Of a stretch of DNA of 64,000 nucleotides, positions 1 to 11,700 are shown piece by piece. The position numbers and the translations under genes were made by a program. The notes below the pieces were generated by a model. It ran no database searches and was not told the DNA's origin. It saw nothing but the letters and a program-made list of their open reading frames with translations. The stretch lies in NCBI GenBank assembly GCA_038503035.1, contig JAVSML010020438.1:62001-126000 (forward strand), in the 5' to 3' direction. This DNA comes from Crocodylus rhombifer (taxonomy: Eukaryota > Chordata > Crocodylia > Crocodylidae). Each line of letters opens with the position of its first letter. Position 1 is the stretch's first letter.

Positions 1-54
1 CTAGATCCACGCATAGATCAGTGTTACTGGTACATATGAGCAGAAGACCTAGAG

Positions 55-963
55 GAGGGGTGGGCAGTTATTTGGGGTGAAAGACCACTTAATGTGTTTT
101 GGTGTGCTGTTCAGGGCCATACACACAAACATGCATGCACTTGTATGCCCACACACATACACTCCCTGCAGCTGGGCCAGGGCTAGTTCCAGAGCAGCAA
201 TGGGAGCAAAAGCAGAAGCCAAGGGTTGTAGCACACCCTGGCCTGCCCCTCTCCTCTGCCCCACCTCAGAGCCAGCATCTGCTGGCTGCATCTACAGCTG
301 TGGGGGAAGGAAATGGAGCTGGACTGTGGGCCTGCTTGTAGTCCTACCCCACCATCAGGGATCACACATACTTCCCAAACCTGTGGCTCCTAGGATCCAT
401 GATGCTGGGGCAGAACGACACAGTATGGAGGCCTGCAGCTAGGGTCCATGTCCAATGGCCAGAGCTGCTAGCTGCCAGGAGAGGCCAGAGCCCAAACACA
501 GTTCACCCAGGGCCTGCAGGACCAGACTGCATCTCCCAGGTATCACGTGGGATGCTGGGCAGAAGCAACCTCACCTGCCCACCTGGCATTGCAAAGCAGG
601 CCCTGGGCAAGCCATACTCGGGCCCCGGCCTCTGCTGGTATCACGTGGAGTCAGACAGGCTGCGTCCTGCTCAGCATCTGCTCAGCGCCCGCTGCTCAGC
701 GTCCCCAGTGGTGCCTGGAAGATGCAGTCTGGCCCCAAATGCCCTGGGTGAGCTGGACTCCATCTCCCTGGCCACTGTGTGGTATGGGGTGGGCAGGCAG
801 GTGGAGCTGCTTCTGCCCAGCTTCCCCTGCAGTCTCAACACCCAGTGCAGCACACCCAGGGCTTGCTACGCAATGCTGCTGCCTGCACCACTCACTCGCA
901 GGACAGGTAAAAGAAATTGGCAGGCTGGATCCAGCCCTTGGGCCACATTTGGCCTGCCCCTGG
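55..963. mobile_element. Non-autonomous hAT-like element with GC-rich interior
   Basis: The left end (GAGGGGTGGGCAG) and the right end (GGCCTGCCCCTG) are approximate inverted copies of the CAGGGGTGGGCAA-type terminus common in vertebrate hAT elements. The last 40 bases (ggatccagccc / gggccacatttggcc) resemble the terminal region of that class. Everything between is GC-rich, unlike the AT-rich flanks, and holds overlapping open frames on both strands with low-complexity Ala/Pro/Gly/Cys-rich translations. I read these as by-products of GC content, not genes. No transposase is visible. The flanking 8-mers match at only about half their positions, so no clean target duplication supports the exact ends. 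Confidence 0.45.
555..820. repeat. Internal inverted repeat of the GC-rich cassette
   Basis: Bases 555-583 and 788-820 are imperfect reverse complements (CTGGGCAGAAGC pairs with GCTTCTGCCCAG, and CACCTGCCCACC with its complement further out). A second smaller pair, ACTGCATCTCCCAGG near 527-541 and CCTGGAAGATGCAGT near 714-727, is nested around it. The interior could fold into a long branched hairpin, as expected for a decayed foldback element. Confidence 0.6.
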
Positions 964-986
964 ACTATAATCAATATTCAGAAACA

Positions 987-1038
987 GGTTAGACTTACTA
1001 ATGCAAGAGGTTAGACTTGAAAGGTTAGACTTACTAAA
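987..1038 (+). repeat. Short imperfect tandem repeat, AGGTTAGACTT unit
   Basis: AGGTTAGACTTACTAA occurs at 987-1002 and again at 1023-1038, with a truncated copy (AGGTTAGACTTG) at 1009-1020. It lies just beyond the right end of the GC-rich element. It is a local slippage-type duplication with no evident function. Confidence 0.85.
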
Positions 1039-3748
1039 GGAGAGGGATAGAAGTGTGAGGACTTTATTATGCTACTTCTTGATGCTTTTGTTCCTGACCG
1101 CCTGTTCACGACTCATTCTCTCTAACCACATGGTTATATTCAGACAAGGCTCTTAAAGATCCTCACAAAAGGATCATATTGTGAGGATTATATTATTGTG
1201 TTTCAAACCTGTTTCTGTCTTCAATTACATGTTCTTCCTCAGTTAAAAACATGAGGCAAAACAAAATGTCAGCTAGGAGTGGGAAAAACATATTCTGGTT
1301 GTTAATGGAACTATGAGAGGTGAATTGGAAGTCTCTCCCAGGTTCATACTATCTAGTTCTCTTCTAATGAATCCTGAGATGTTTAGAGCTGCACCAAAAA
1401 GCATACCTAAACCTTTGGAGTCTACAACATTTACCCCCCAAATCCCCACAAAGCAACACCTTTCCCCAGAGAGCTAGTATGTTCCTTCTCTGCATAAACT
1501 GGAGAAATGATGAAAACGGTCTTTTTCCCTAGAGAGGTTCAAAATATCTTGAAATGGCAACAGCAACAAATCACAGATCTTTCTGCCACCTCAACTTTTT
1601 CAGCAGTCCTGATGTCAGCATGGCCAAAGGTGCCCTCTGCATCTCATGGAACTGGAGCAGCCCTTCTAAATGAGGAACACAAGAAATTGAATGAATGGGA
1701 AAGCAAAGAAATCAAGTGCACGTTGCAGAACCTACCAAACATTGTATTTTAGATTTTGCTTTAGGAGAGGGCAAACATCTGTGAAATCATTATTTTCTGA
1801 GCCAATTCAACTGTCCCTAGACAATACATTTCAAGTGCTGTTGCTTTAACAGCTCATATTGTCCATGCTGTAGCAATTTCTCCCATTGCAAACATGCCTC
1901 TCACCTCTGTTGTACACTTTGTGATGAAGAAACTACTCAGTGCATTGTTTGTACTGGTGTGGCAGAGTATAGATACAGCTGCTGCATACTTAAAGGCATC
2001 TACATTTTTCTGCTGGTGAGAGGAACAGCAATTTTCTGTCAGTCATCATGTTTCCCCACTTGAAAACAGACCCCAGGTGACCAGAGTCCCAGATCCCCTT
2101 AGCCCAGGCAATATGTGAGCTGCCATATGTTGCTATGGGTAATAGCTGACGCTGAACAGGTGTATGTCATCACAGTAGACCATCTGGAGGGCAGAAGATT
2201 CAAAAACTAAAGGTACATTTTCAATTTACAAAAGCTTTTGGAAGATGTTTTCAAGCAAGCTTGGGAGTCTTGCAATGTAGTTGTTTTAATTGCATATATT
2301 TGTGAAGAAAATTATGTTTAAGCAGCAGGAAAGAAAGAACTGTAAAAATGTTCCACCTGGGCCCAATCCTGCTCTCATTTGGACTAGCACTGGAGTAACT
2401 AGGACATTTACAGCACTGCAGAGCCATTATGAACAAGAATCCTTTCAAAGGAGAGAAGTTGAATCCAAATCCATTAGTACAGTACCACTAAATTTAGCTG
2501 TGTCTTTTGCATAGAGAGACAGGGATAATCATGTCTGAAATATAGCAGTAACCAAGGTATGAATGTTGTTCAATTCTTAACCCAAAGGTCCTGTTTTAAA
2601 GGAAACAGAGATGTGCTAAATGGCAGTGTTGTACAGCTACTGATCCTCATACAGTGCTTTGGGTGTCAAGAGTTGGGCTGAACTGGAGCTGAGGTGACAG
2701 CACTAGTCTTGCAACCTCTCTGACTAAAACTTATGGTGGAAATACCATGAGATCAATTCATTTTGTTAGATCTACCATCTATAAAGGTGAAGAAAGTAAG
2801 GACCTTGAGAGAATAGTCCTTTTCATGAGCTCTTGGAACTGGAAGAAAAAAAATTACTCCTCTTTCTTTTTTTTTTAAATATTATCTGGGAAGCAAACTG
2901 GTAGAAGACAGGTGTATATTTTAGGATATAAACCATAATGAGCTTTTAGGTACTACTTAGAGCCAAGTCTGTTAACATATGAAAATGCCTCTGCATTGTA
3001 AAGTTCCTTAGCTAGGGGTTTATCTAAGTTTTGGGATGCTTGGATCTGGCATTTTAGTTTGTTATTAAAAATGTTCACCAGTTACAGAGCTTGGCTGTGG
3101 CTTGAAACTTCCCCTAAATTCAGGGACTGGGTCCTATCCAAATTTAAAGTCAAATACAGGTGTACAGTAGATTATTCAAAATGAAATAATTTAATAAAAT
3201 TTAGTTTTCACAATGTGTAGTGTTATTTTACAATACCACATAAATGCTGAATTATTTCTACTGAATTATCAATATCCTAATTCAATTTTTAGGTTTTATA
3301 TTACCTTTTTATGAAACACAAATCTAAACTTTAGATCAAAATTCAGGCAGCGCCTCCATTAGCTTTCTGTCTGTCTGTCATATTAATTCTGTGCCATCTA
3401 TTTTCTAATTATTAAAAATGTTCTCAGTGAACAATCAGATGAGATGAGAGGAGAATTGTCCCCTTGTTTTTTATGGACTGTGTGTCAAGATTTCATTGCT
3501 TTCAGACCTTTATAATGTAGATAGTTGTAATAGCTGTGAGTTCTTAAAAAAATCTCTATTTTTATATTTCCAGTATATGGATACAACAATTCATAACAGT
3601 TAAGGTAGATCTTTCTTTTAAACAGAAGAATAGAATTTCACTGACAGTGGGAAACAAGTGATTTCATCCTGTCTCCTATTACCATGGTTTCCAAATGAAT
3701 GGGGTACACAAAGTATGGCTTCAGATCTCATGTACAAAACAGTGAATA
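1039..3748. other. AT-rich DNA, no gene recognised
   Basis: Only short chance open frames are present (81 codons at most) and none resembles a known family. A weak remnant of the palindromic MITE family described at 23.2 kb may lie near 2360-2415 (cccaatcctgct ... ggagtaac). A T-rich run is near 2866. 3100-3650 is very AT-rich and looks unique. Confidence 0.7.
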
Positions 3749-3812
3749 GCTGGTGTAGGTCCACTGAATTTAATAGAGTTTACATCAGGGAGTAATTTTG
3801 CCCAGCAGGATT
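3749..3812. mobile_element. Half of a palindromic MITE (weak)
   Basis: The stretch reads gctggtgtaggtcc...gagtttacatcaggg...ttttgccc, which fits the arm pattern (gctggtgtaa / tttacacc / ggccc) of the small palindromic element better seen at 23234-23319. The copy is degenerate, so the call rests on pattern only. Confidence 0.3.
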
Positions 3813-4247
3813 AGATGAGTCATTTACATAAAATTGGTACTGTACATCATGTGTCAAGTTGATGAATTTGCTGAGAGGTTGACTTTAGTAACTGTGGGTT
3901 CACATCATAAGTTATAATTATTTGTATCATCCTTAGCTTCTTGTTGTGATGTGCATTACGCATCCTGAAGGATTGTGATAAAGGGCATGCAATGCAACAA
4001 CATGCCACTGAAGCATGCAGCAGCTGGAGAAACAACACATGGAGTTTCTCTTTGGAGACTGCAAACATAATTAGGAGAACTATTATTTTTTAAAAAAGAG
4101 AGGGGTTAGGTGGATTGAATGGCCTTGATTGAAAAGCACATTTCATCTATGACCTCGTACTGTGCTTCACATGTTCTTTTATTATTTATTCTTTAAAAAA
4201 AATAATGAATCTGGCATCTGTTTTGCAGAAGTGTAGAACACCCAAAC

Positions 4248-4269
4248 CTCCTGCTGAATTCAGCAGGAG
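4248..4269. repeat. Perfect 22-bp palindrome centred on GAATTC
   Basis: CTCCTGCTGAA is followed directly by its exact reverse complement, with no spacer. The flanks (aacacccaaac / ttgtgtgtgtt) are also loosely complementary, suggesting a decayed longer palindrome. The surrounding text (gaattcagcaggag...gtttcgc) resembles the centre of a known type of reptilian palindromic MITE, so it may be a remnant of one. Confidence 0.8.
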
Positions 4270-5044
4270 TTGTGTGTGTTTCGCATTTCTGATAAAGCAG
4301 GGACAAGTATTCTTGAAAGGTGTTGGCTTATTTGTTCCAGTGCACTGAACTGCAGAGACGTTCCCCTAAGAGAGGATAAGAACTGTTGGGGAAAAATTAG
4401 AAGATTAGCTAATTATGGGGGTTAATGAAAGGAATAAAAAAACCCCAAAACATCCCTCCCCCCTCATTCCCACCTCTGTGCCTGTCCCTCTCTGCAGAGA
4501 ACAGGAGTGCAAGTAACAGCAATAATATAAGGAGACACCAAAAGAAAATACCTATCAGTACACAGTGCTCTTGTAAAGAGTCCAAGGAACCAGTAGCCAC
4601 TGCTCACAGGAATTTTGCCAGGATATGTGAACATACAAATGAGTGGAAAGGTAGGCTTAACAGTTGCAATGAATCTACCAACCTGCTCTACTCTTTCTGT
4701 GCTGTTATATGGAGGTCTTTGCACGCACCAGGAGAAGGCTGGTGAGAAAGTTTTGTAGAGCCACAGATAAGGAGTGCATCAGTGGAAAAGTGCACCTTGT
4801 AAGAGGTTTTGGAAAAAGGGTTGCAACCTGTGCCGGGGTCTTCCCCTTGTGCAAAAGAGATGTTAGGGCAGGTACCTGAGCTTCATGTGTGCCAAGTTCA
4901 TGGTTCCATGGTGGATATGCCAAACAATGTCCCCAGGGGCTTCTGCAGCCCAAGTGGAAAGGTGCTGAAATGACACACTGATAGTGGCATGGTTGATATC
5001 CTCAGTTCTCTTAGAAGGGACCAATGGCAGTAATATAGCTTATG
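4270..5044. other. No gene or clear repeat recognised
   Basis: Mixed-composition DNA with a C-rich patch near 4455-4495 (ccctccccccctc). Two overlapping antisense frames of about 106 and 86 codons lie near 4425-4745 but resemble nothing I recognise and have no exon-like borders. Confidence 0.6.
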
Positions 5045-5470
5045 CAATAATGTAAGAACTGCCATTTACTGGGTCAGACCATAGGTCTATCTTTTCCAGT
5101 ATTCTGTGTCACACAGTGACAGAGAGTGGATGCTGAAAGGAAGAGTGAACAGGTATGACTGCAGTTTTTCCCCTGTTCCTCTTCTACTTGCAGTCTCCAG
5201 GTCTAGGAAGTTCTGAGTCAGAGGCTGTACCCCTATGTCCTGTGTTAATAGCTACTGAAGCATTTTTCCTTCAAGAATAAGTCAGATTCCTTTTTGAATC
5301 TGGTAGCACTGTCAGCTGCCACAACAACTTGTGGCAATGCGTTTCACACTTTACTGGCATGCTGTGTGACAAAGAACCTCCTTTTGTTAGTTTTAAACTT
5401 CCTACCTACTAGTTTCATTTTATGTTCCTGAGTTCATGTATTGTGAAAGAGAAATGATAAATCACTTCTA
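5045..5470 (-). mobile_element. CR1-type LINE fragment, 3' part
   Basis: The + strand reads aagaactgcc..actgggtcagacc..aggtctatc..ccagtattctgt, followed by a block matching gtttcacacttta..ctgtgtgacaaag..ctccttttgtt..taaacttcctacc. This is the widely dispersed reptilian LINE sequence that I recognise as the reverse strand of a CR1 3' region. It is heavily mutated and carries no useful open frame. The orientation is inferred from that recognition, not from a visible 3' tail. Confidence 0.6.
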
Positions 5471-6044
5471 GGACGTTGTCTTTGATTCTGCCGAGACAGC
5501 TGAGCAGTTGAGACACAAGCAATGTGCTTGTGATGTGGAGACTTGACTCTCATTAGTTGTGTTACAGTAGCTTCTGGAGGTTCAGGTTGAGACTGTGGAC
5601 CCACTGTGTTAGAAGTTGTTAGGCCTGACTGCAAATTCCTCCGCAGGAAAACGCTGAATTAGTGAAATCAAAATATTCAACTCTAAGATGTCAGTCCTGT
5701 TGCATCTTCTTATGGGAACCAAGCAAAAGCTCTCCTGCCTGCATGTTTCATTTGTTTCTGTTTTTTGGGGTTTTTGCCAGATTGCTTACCCATCCATATT
5801 ACCTGGTTCTTTGGTAACCCACCTGGTAGGCTGCTGGCAAGCCCAGACTCTCCTCAACTTTGTGGACAGCCAGCAGAGTTTTCTTCCAGGGCCCATTGTT
5901 GGGCTGAATCCTGATGCTAGGGTTTACAACGGTTTACAACAACTGCTTTCTGACTCAATGTCCCCTGGTTCCCCAGTAAAGTAGCCGCCCAACATTGTGT
6001 CAGCTGTTTGACTCCTAGGCTTCCACACACTCCAGGCATAGATT
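5471..6044. other. No gene recognised; 10-bp tandem duplication inside
   Basis: The only clear structure is GGTTTACAAC occurring twice back to back at 5921-5940. A 98-codon frame at 5688-5984 has no recognisable similarity and no supporting context. Confidence 0.6.
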
Positions 6045-7415
6045 AGTAGATTCATAGATTGTAAGACCAGAAGGGACCTTGGAAGATCATCGAGTCCAGT
6101 TCCCCTGCACTAGGCAGGAAAAGACAAGTGGGGGTAAGGTGGCCCCAGCAAGGTGACTGCCCAGTCTCCTCTTGAAGATTTCCATGGTAGGCAATTGCAC
6201 CACCTCTGGGAGGAGCTTATGGACACCCTGACTGTGAAGAAGTTTTTCATAATGTTGAGCCTGAAATGGTCTTCCAGGAGTTTGTGGCCATTGCTCCTGG
6301 TTTTCCCTAAGGGTGTTCACCAAGCCCTTGATATATTCCCCTGATGTCATGTTAAGCTGCTACCAAGTCCCCTCTCAGCCTTCTCTTTTTAGGCTGAAGA
6401 GTCCCACATCCCTCAGCCTTTCCTTGTATGTCTCTGATCATACAGGTGGTTCTTCTCTGGACTATCTCAAGCTTTTCTACATCCTTGTTAAAATGCGGTG
6501 CCCAGAACTGGATGCAGGACTCCAGCTGCAGTCTCACCAGTGCTAAGTAAAGCAGAAGAATCACCTCCTTGGTTTTGCTTGAGATGCATCAATTGATGCA
6601 TGCCAGAGTATTATTTGCCCTGCTGGCTAAAGTGTCACACTGCCGATTCATACTCATACTGTGGTCTATTTTTACCCCCAGGTCCCTTTCATTTGTGGTC
6701 CTGGTCAGTTTGGTGCTGCCAAGCCTGTAGGTATGTAGGGGGTTGTTCATCCCCAGGTGAAGCACTTTACATTTCTTGATGTTGAACTTCATCTGGTTCC
6801 AATCTGCCCAACTTGCTAGCCTGTCTAGGCCTGCCTGTACCAGCAGCCTGTCTTCAAGCATGACGACCACGCTTCCTCATAAATTGGTGTTGTCTGCGAA
6901 CTTGGCCAGTGACCTCTATATTTAAGTCAGTCACCAGGTCATTTCCTATGGCCAGGACCAAGTCTAGAAGAGTGTTACCTCTGGTTGGGCTGTGCACCTC
7001 CTGAGTCAGGAAGAGCTCTTTGATGAAGGTCAGGAAGGAATGTGACCACTCCGACCTGGCCAAGTGTTTCTCCCAAGAGATGTCTGGATAATTGAGGTCA
7101 CCCATGATAACCATGTCCCATGCATACATGGCCTCTGTCAGTTCTCGAGAGAACTCCATATCGAGCTCCTCCCCCTGGTTTGGTGGTCTGTAGTATACAT
7201 CTACAGTTAAGTCTCTCTTGCCATGCCCCGCCCACAGTTTGACCCAGAGGGTTTCAAGCCATTCTTCTTTGGAGCTGATATCGACCTACAAAGAGGTATA
7301 TTGCTCCTTTACAAAGAGAGCTACACCTCCATCTTTCTTCTCTATTTGGTTCCTTCTATGCAGGGCAGAGCTCTATCTATGGCTATGCTCCAATCATGTA
7401 GGGAGTCCAGTAGCT
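6045..7415 (-). mobile_element. CR1 LINE, endonuclease plus RT C-terminus, internally deleted
   Basis: Read on the minus strand, 7400-6912 encodes an APE-type endonuclease fragment: GGVALFVKEQYTSL, an in-frame stop, then LTVDVYYRPPNQ, MGDLNYPDISWE (the GD.N.PDI.W motif) and THSPTRG-like SPTRGNTLLDLVLA. At about 6912 the match jumps to the reverse transcriptase motif C region, read as KFADNTNL where an active copy would have FADD. It then runs WADWNQMKFNIKKCKVLHLG, ESCIQFWAPHFNKDVEKLE, AQHYEKLLHSQG and MEIFKRRLGSHLAG. The RT fingers and most of the palm are missing. The 3' tail is at 6045-6110 (ctggtcttacaatctatgaat on the minus strand). Frameshifts, stops and the DD-to-DN change make it dead. 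Sequence beyond 7415 no longer matches. Confidence 0.92.
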
Positions 7416-8039
7416 GAGCCCTCCCCTCTCAGTCTGCCTGAGAGGGAAAGGGCAGAGTCAACACTGAGGCTGCTCCTTTGGGGTCTCACACTCTGCCTCT
7501 GCAATCCCTCCTGCCAGCCCCAAAGCATGGAAGAAGCATAAGAGATGAGTCTGGCTACTAAGTGTGGCTCTGACCTCACATCTGTCTGCCCATCTGCCTG
7601 CTTGCCTGTAGCAGAGCGCACTGCTGGCAGCGTGAGGATGGCTGACACAGGGACTATGGAAAGGATGGGGAGGTCTGCAGCAATGGAAACCCCCAGAGGA
7701 ACAACCACAGGTGTTGCTGGGAGAGCTGGGATGGGCACAGAGTACCAAACAGAGAGAGAAGAGCACTTAGCTTCCTTGCATAGAGGCTGGGGACCACAAC
7801 TTCCTTAAAAGGATCTCTCATCACCCCAGTTGAGCATCACATGTCTAAGTAGACAGCAAAGGCAAAGATGGGAGAAAGACGGTTCTCTCTATTTTGCAGA
7901 TAGACTTCTGTGGCCTATGGCAGAAGGCCACTGCTGTTTCTTCCCAAAAACTCTGCTCCGTGACAGTTTGGTTAAGATGGGCCCTACAGAGGTGACACAA
8001 TTTACCCTATCTCTTTAGGTAACCTGAGCTGGATACATT
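7416..8039. other. GC-rich stretch of unknown origin
   Basis: It lies upstream (in element sense) of the CR1 endonuclease and could be more of that element or another repeat. Frames of 102-114 codons exist on the minus strand (7394-7766), Ser/Pro/Cys-rich and not recognisable. I assign no function. Confidence 0.5.
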
Positions 8040-8930
8040 CCTGAGGGAGGGGGGAAACCTGCTCCCTCTGCCTATGTGATTGGCATCACATACCTGGGTG
8101 AGGGGCTTGGATTCCCTGTGGAGCTAGGAACTGCCAGTCTGCCCAGCAACTGGTCATGCATTTCACGTTGGTTGGCTGACAGCCCACAGGTGCTGGCCTC
8201 CATTGGACCAGGTAAATTAGGTCAAAAAGGCTATATAAGTTAAGTACTGCCCAGGAGGAGGGGGCAGCAGCCATGAGGAAGACTGAGAGAGAGAGAAGAG
8301 CTGGACCATCTGAAACTTGCTCTTTCTCTCAAAACTCATGATCAAGGAACTGCCTGCCTCCAGAGGGAATCTCCACCTGCCTCTGGATGATACTCATGAG
8401 TAAGCTACCTGAGATCTAACTAGATATATAGCTTGCAGTAACTCAGATGTGTGATCAAAGGCTACCCAGCCATGCCAGTTTGCTCTATGGGATTTCTCTG
8501 ATATTGCTCTACCCTGTACCCTATTCCAACCCTACCCCTTGTAACCAATAAAGTTCTCCTTTGTACCTAGCATGGGAGACTTATTGGGAGTGGGTCTAGA
8601 TTATGCCTTGGGGTCCCCTTGGTTTGGCTGACTAAGGGAGACCACTACTTGTGCTTCTGACTGAGGGAAGCATCCCAAGTTTTTGAAGTGAATCAAATAC
8701 CCTCAAGGGCTACCAGGCCTGTGTTTCCCAGGGTGCGCAGAGCCAGAATCAAGCCCATCCCTGGGTGGTGGCAGTGTTACCTCCAGGCTAGCAGGTGTGC
8801 TCTAGGAAGGAGGTTGGCCGGACGTGAGGCGCCTCCAGGGAGGCACTCAGAGCCTGGAAGGTGGTCGGGCACAGTGAGGTGGGTGGCTCAATGCAGGAGT
8901 GCCCCCTACTGGCCCCCCACAGCCTATATA
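8040..8930 (+). mobile_element. LTR-like repeat with TATA box and poly(A) signal
   Basis: The block has the order expected of a retroelement LTR: a TATA-like CTATATAAG at about 8230-8238, a purine-rich leader (gaagactgagagagagagaag), and AATAAAG at about 8547-8553, about 315 bases downstream. A GC-rich tail follows, ending in agtgccccctactggcc. Composition changes sharply at both sides. I could not find TG...CA ends with a target duplication, and no gag/pol sequence adjoins it, so a solo LTR is an inference. The boundaries are approximate. Confidence 0.4.
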
Positions 8931-9040
8931 GATTAAATAATTTGCCCCAAGCTGCTTGGGGAGTCTGGGACAGAGAAAGGAGTTGAATCCTTGTGAGATA
9001 GCACACGCCAGTTCCTGTACCCTAAAGCCACCCTTCCTCC
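8931..9040 (-). mobile_element. MIR/CORE-SINE-like fragment
   Basis: The + strand reads gattaaataatttgcccca...ttggggagtctggg...gagttgaatcctt...cagttcctgtaccctaaagccac. That is the reverse-complement layout of a MIR element (ttaagtnacttgccc, then gaatnGAACCc, then a gtnctntaaccac end). It is strongly diverged and abuts the LTR-like block. Confidence 0.45.
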
Positions 9041-10976
9041 TTTTTGGAAGGAAATCAGATAGAAAACACCAACCAATTTCACACACAATTTATCACTTGT
9101 AAGCGCTAATCTACCTATAAGATTTTTAAATAGAGCTTTATAATTAACCAGGGCTTTGTACTCACTGCAAACCAACAGGAGCTGACATGCTGCAATATTG
9201 AGCACCTCATGGCCAGCTTCAGGTACCAGTACAAAATATTATTTTCACTTGAATAAACATAAGTTGTGAACATGACATGGCTTTTCATGGGATTCTAAGT
9301 CATGCAGAGATGGGACTAATAACAAGCATTGCCTAAATGGAGTGAAAAATTGGGAACATCACTTAAGAATACTTTCTAGAAAACAATCAGGGATGGTGGG
9401 TGGGGGCTGAAAATCCATAAGGACATCTTTTTCAGACTGTAATGCTTATGATCCCTAATAAAACAAGACCTGGCTAAAGGCAGCCAACCTTATTAGTATC
9501 TGCATGTGCTATATACCTCATAGCTAATCAATATACAGAAGGCAATTTTAGATATAATGCAAAATAAATCTTTTACAGCCAAAAGAATAATGGTAGATGT
9601 GATCAGTAAAACCTCAGCATGTGAAAGTCCTTACATGAAAGCAGAATAAACATGTAAATGTGACCAAAACAAACAAAAAGAGATACAGTGGCAAACTATG
9701 CATGTTAGATTAGAGGGATTAGAAGGAGAGGTTTTGATAGCAACTCTAGTGTCAAGATTGTGTTTAGGATGTTTGGGAAGTTGTTATCTAGTAACAAGAA
9801 GATCCAAAGCAGGCAAAGGAGGGTACAAGGGGGGACTGGCTTTTCCTGTGAGCTCAAGTTAAGATAGGACAGGTCATTGGGTCTGTCTCTTGGAGGCATC
9901 TACGGTGAGGTGAATGATTATAGTATTGAAGGGAATGGCTACAGGCATTATAGATGAGGAATGTGGAGAAGTGCTGAAGTTGGCAAACTTTACAAACCTG
10001 CACTGATGATCTGTAAAGAAACAATACCCAAAGTTAACCTGATTTAAGCTGGTTTCTGGGTGCTTTGTGTATTAAATAGCCTTGGCTAAAACCTTTGGGT
10101 CTGTGACCTTTAGTCATATATAAGGCATATCTCTGATGTTGGTTCAAACAGTGGCAACGTGCATGGAATATTAAATGATACTTTTGTTTTTCCTAGCTTA
10201 ATACTGAGTGATTGGGTCTGATACTGGGATAGAATATATTTTTTAGCCTCCTATTATTCTTGAGTTGAACTCTCTGGAGGAATGAAGCCAATCTTTGGCA
10301 ACCACTGTGAAGGCCCTTGTGCTGCTCCAGTCTATCCATTTGGAAAAGTACATTAAAAACCAGAATATTGCTGATAATCAGGTGTGATGTTGGAACTGTT
10401 TTCCATAGAAAAGACATTACAAGGAACAGGCAACATTGTATCTACTTTTATCACGAGAACGGATATATTTCCCTCCCTGTCTTATTTTGAGATGATTATC
10501 TTAAAGTTTGGACAGCCCTGAAACAGTATTAGTAGTGAATTGGCCTGAAGATGATAAATTTAAATAATGATAGCATCTAGGATTTCCAGTCAAGGTTTGG
10601 GACCCTATTGAGTTAGGCCATGTTAGCACACAAAGCAGAAAAAGACAGTCCTGAGTCTAGAGAGTTCATAATGTGTGTTGTGTATCAGACATGAAAGTAC
10701 AAACAGCAGGCAAATACGATGGGTTGAGCTGGAAATCGGAGGTAACAAATGAACAGTCTAGTCTGACAAGCAGAAGTTGCCACTTGCCTTCCAGGCTAGG
10801 CAGATTGTTTTGTAGATATGGTAGAGGTAGGTTTTAAAGAACAGTTAAAAAATCAGACTTTATGAATCTCGACTGGGATATTAAGAAAAGTTCTCAGCAT
10901 GTTACTGTTCCCACTAAAAAAAGGGAAAAAGAGTAAAAAGGGGACTTTGCGGAGTAGGTTGGAGTTCTCCATTTCA
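9041..10976. other. AT-rich DNA, nothing recognised
   Basis: Open frames are at most 90 codons. No repeat family, splice-framed exon or RNA fold stood out on reading. Confidence 0.65.
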
Positions 10977-11016
10977 GCATAGCTCTTAGGCACAAACAAG
11001 TGCCTAAGAGCTATGC
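10977..11016. repeat. Perfect 17-bp stem-loop
   Basis: GCATAGCTCTTAGGCAC (10977-10993), the loop AAACAA (10994-10999) and GTGCCTAAGAGCTATGC (11000-11016) form an uninterrupted stem. Neither arm occurs elsewhere in the window as far as I could see, and the flanks are ordinary AT-rich DNA. The stem is too short for a typical metazoan microRNA precursor (about 22 bp or more) and no U-run follows. A recent local inversion/template-switch event is the simplest origin. Confidence 0.9.
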
Positions 11017-11574
11017 AGCAATCTGTGGTTAACTCTTGTCTCTAAGAAAACTGCTACAAAAATGCTGAGATGATGGTAAAGCATAAAAAGAAATATTTTA
11101 TGTGTTGAGATATGTCCACCTCTTTTGTATCTGTATTTTCCAGAGTATCTAAAAGACACGGTGAAATATAATACCTGTGTTATGTTATGCAGTGAGAATC
11201 AGTAAATGTGCAGTGTAGTAAACTACTTGCTGTGCCATCAGAACTGCTTTTGATTGGATGTCCTAGGCAGGTCACTTGTTAGGTTGATTTATTGATGAAT
11301 GTTATTGTTTTTGCAGTAGTAGCCAAAGTGTTGCCAACTGCAGGCATCTCACTGGGCTTATTGATCACAAAGCTCAGGCAGTGGTGTCTGTGCGCAAATG
11401 ACACAGTGGATCTGTAAACTCTTTGGGAACTGATGTCTGAGCTTCATAAAAGCATCTGGTCATTTCACTAGCTCCATCAAAGCCCAAACCTACAAAACCA
11501 TGGTGAGAGCTCTCCTAATATTTCAGAACGTGTCCTGCAGTGATACAATTGATTCCCTATATACAAAACCCAGC
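11017..11574. other. No gene or repeat recognised
   Basis: Ordinary AT-rich sequence. Confidence 0.6.
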
Positions 11575-11700
11575 AGGTTCACAGAGCCTGTCAGTGGCAA
11601 CAAGGAACAGAACCCAGATCCTCTGACTGCAAGTCAAGTGCCCTGCCCATCAGACTATGAACCCGCTCTACTGGCACAGTGCACAGTTGTAAACAGAATC
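11575..11700 (-). mobile_element. MIR/CORE-SINE-like fragment
   Basis: The + strand shows ggaacagaacccagatcctctgac...gtgccctgcccatcagactatgaacc. This matches the reverse-complement MIR pattern in which a degenerate tRNA B box (GAACCC) is followed by ctgactnnnagtcnagtgcnctn. The 79-codon frame at 11500-11739 runs through this repeat and is not a gene. Confidence 0.55.

Noticed and set aside
399..992. 197-codon + frame at the start of the window
   Set aside because: It lies wholly within the GC-rich repeat cassette, overlaps long frames on other strands, and is low-complexity. Composition explains it.
8040..8930. Intact endogenous retrovirus
   Set aside because: Only an LTR-like block is present, with no adjoining gag, pol or env coding sequence.
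10977..11016. MicroRNA precursor
   Set aside because: The stem is only 17 bp with a 6-base loop and unpaired flanks, shorter than Drosha/Dicer substrates.
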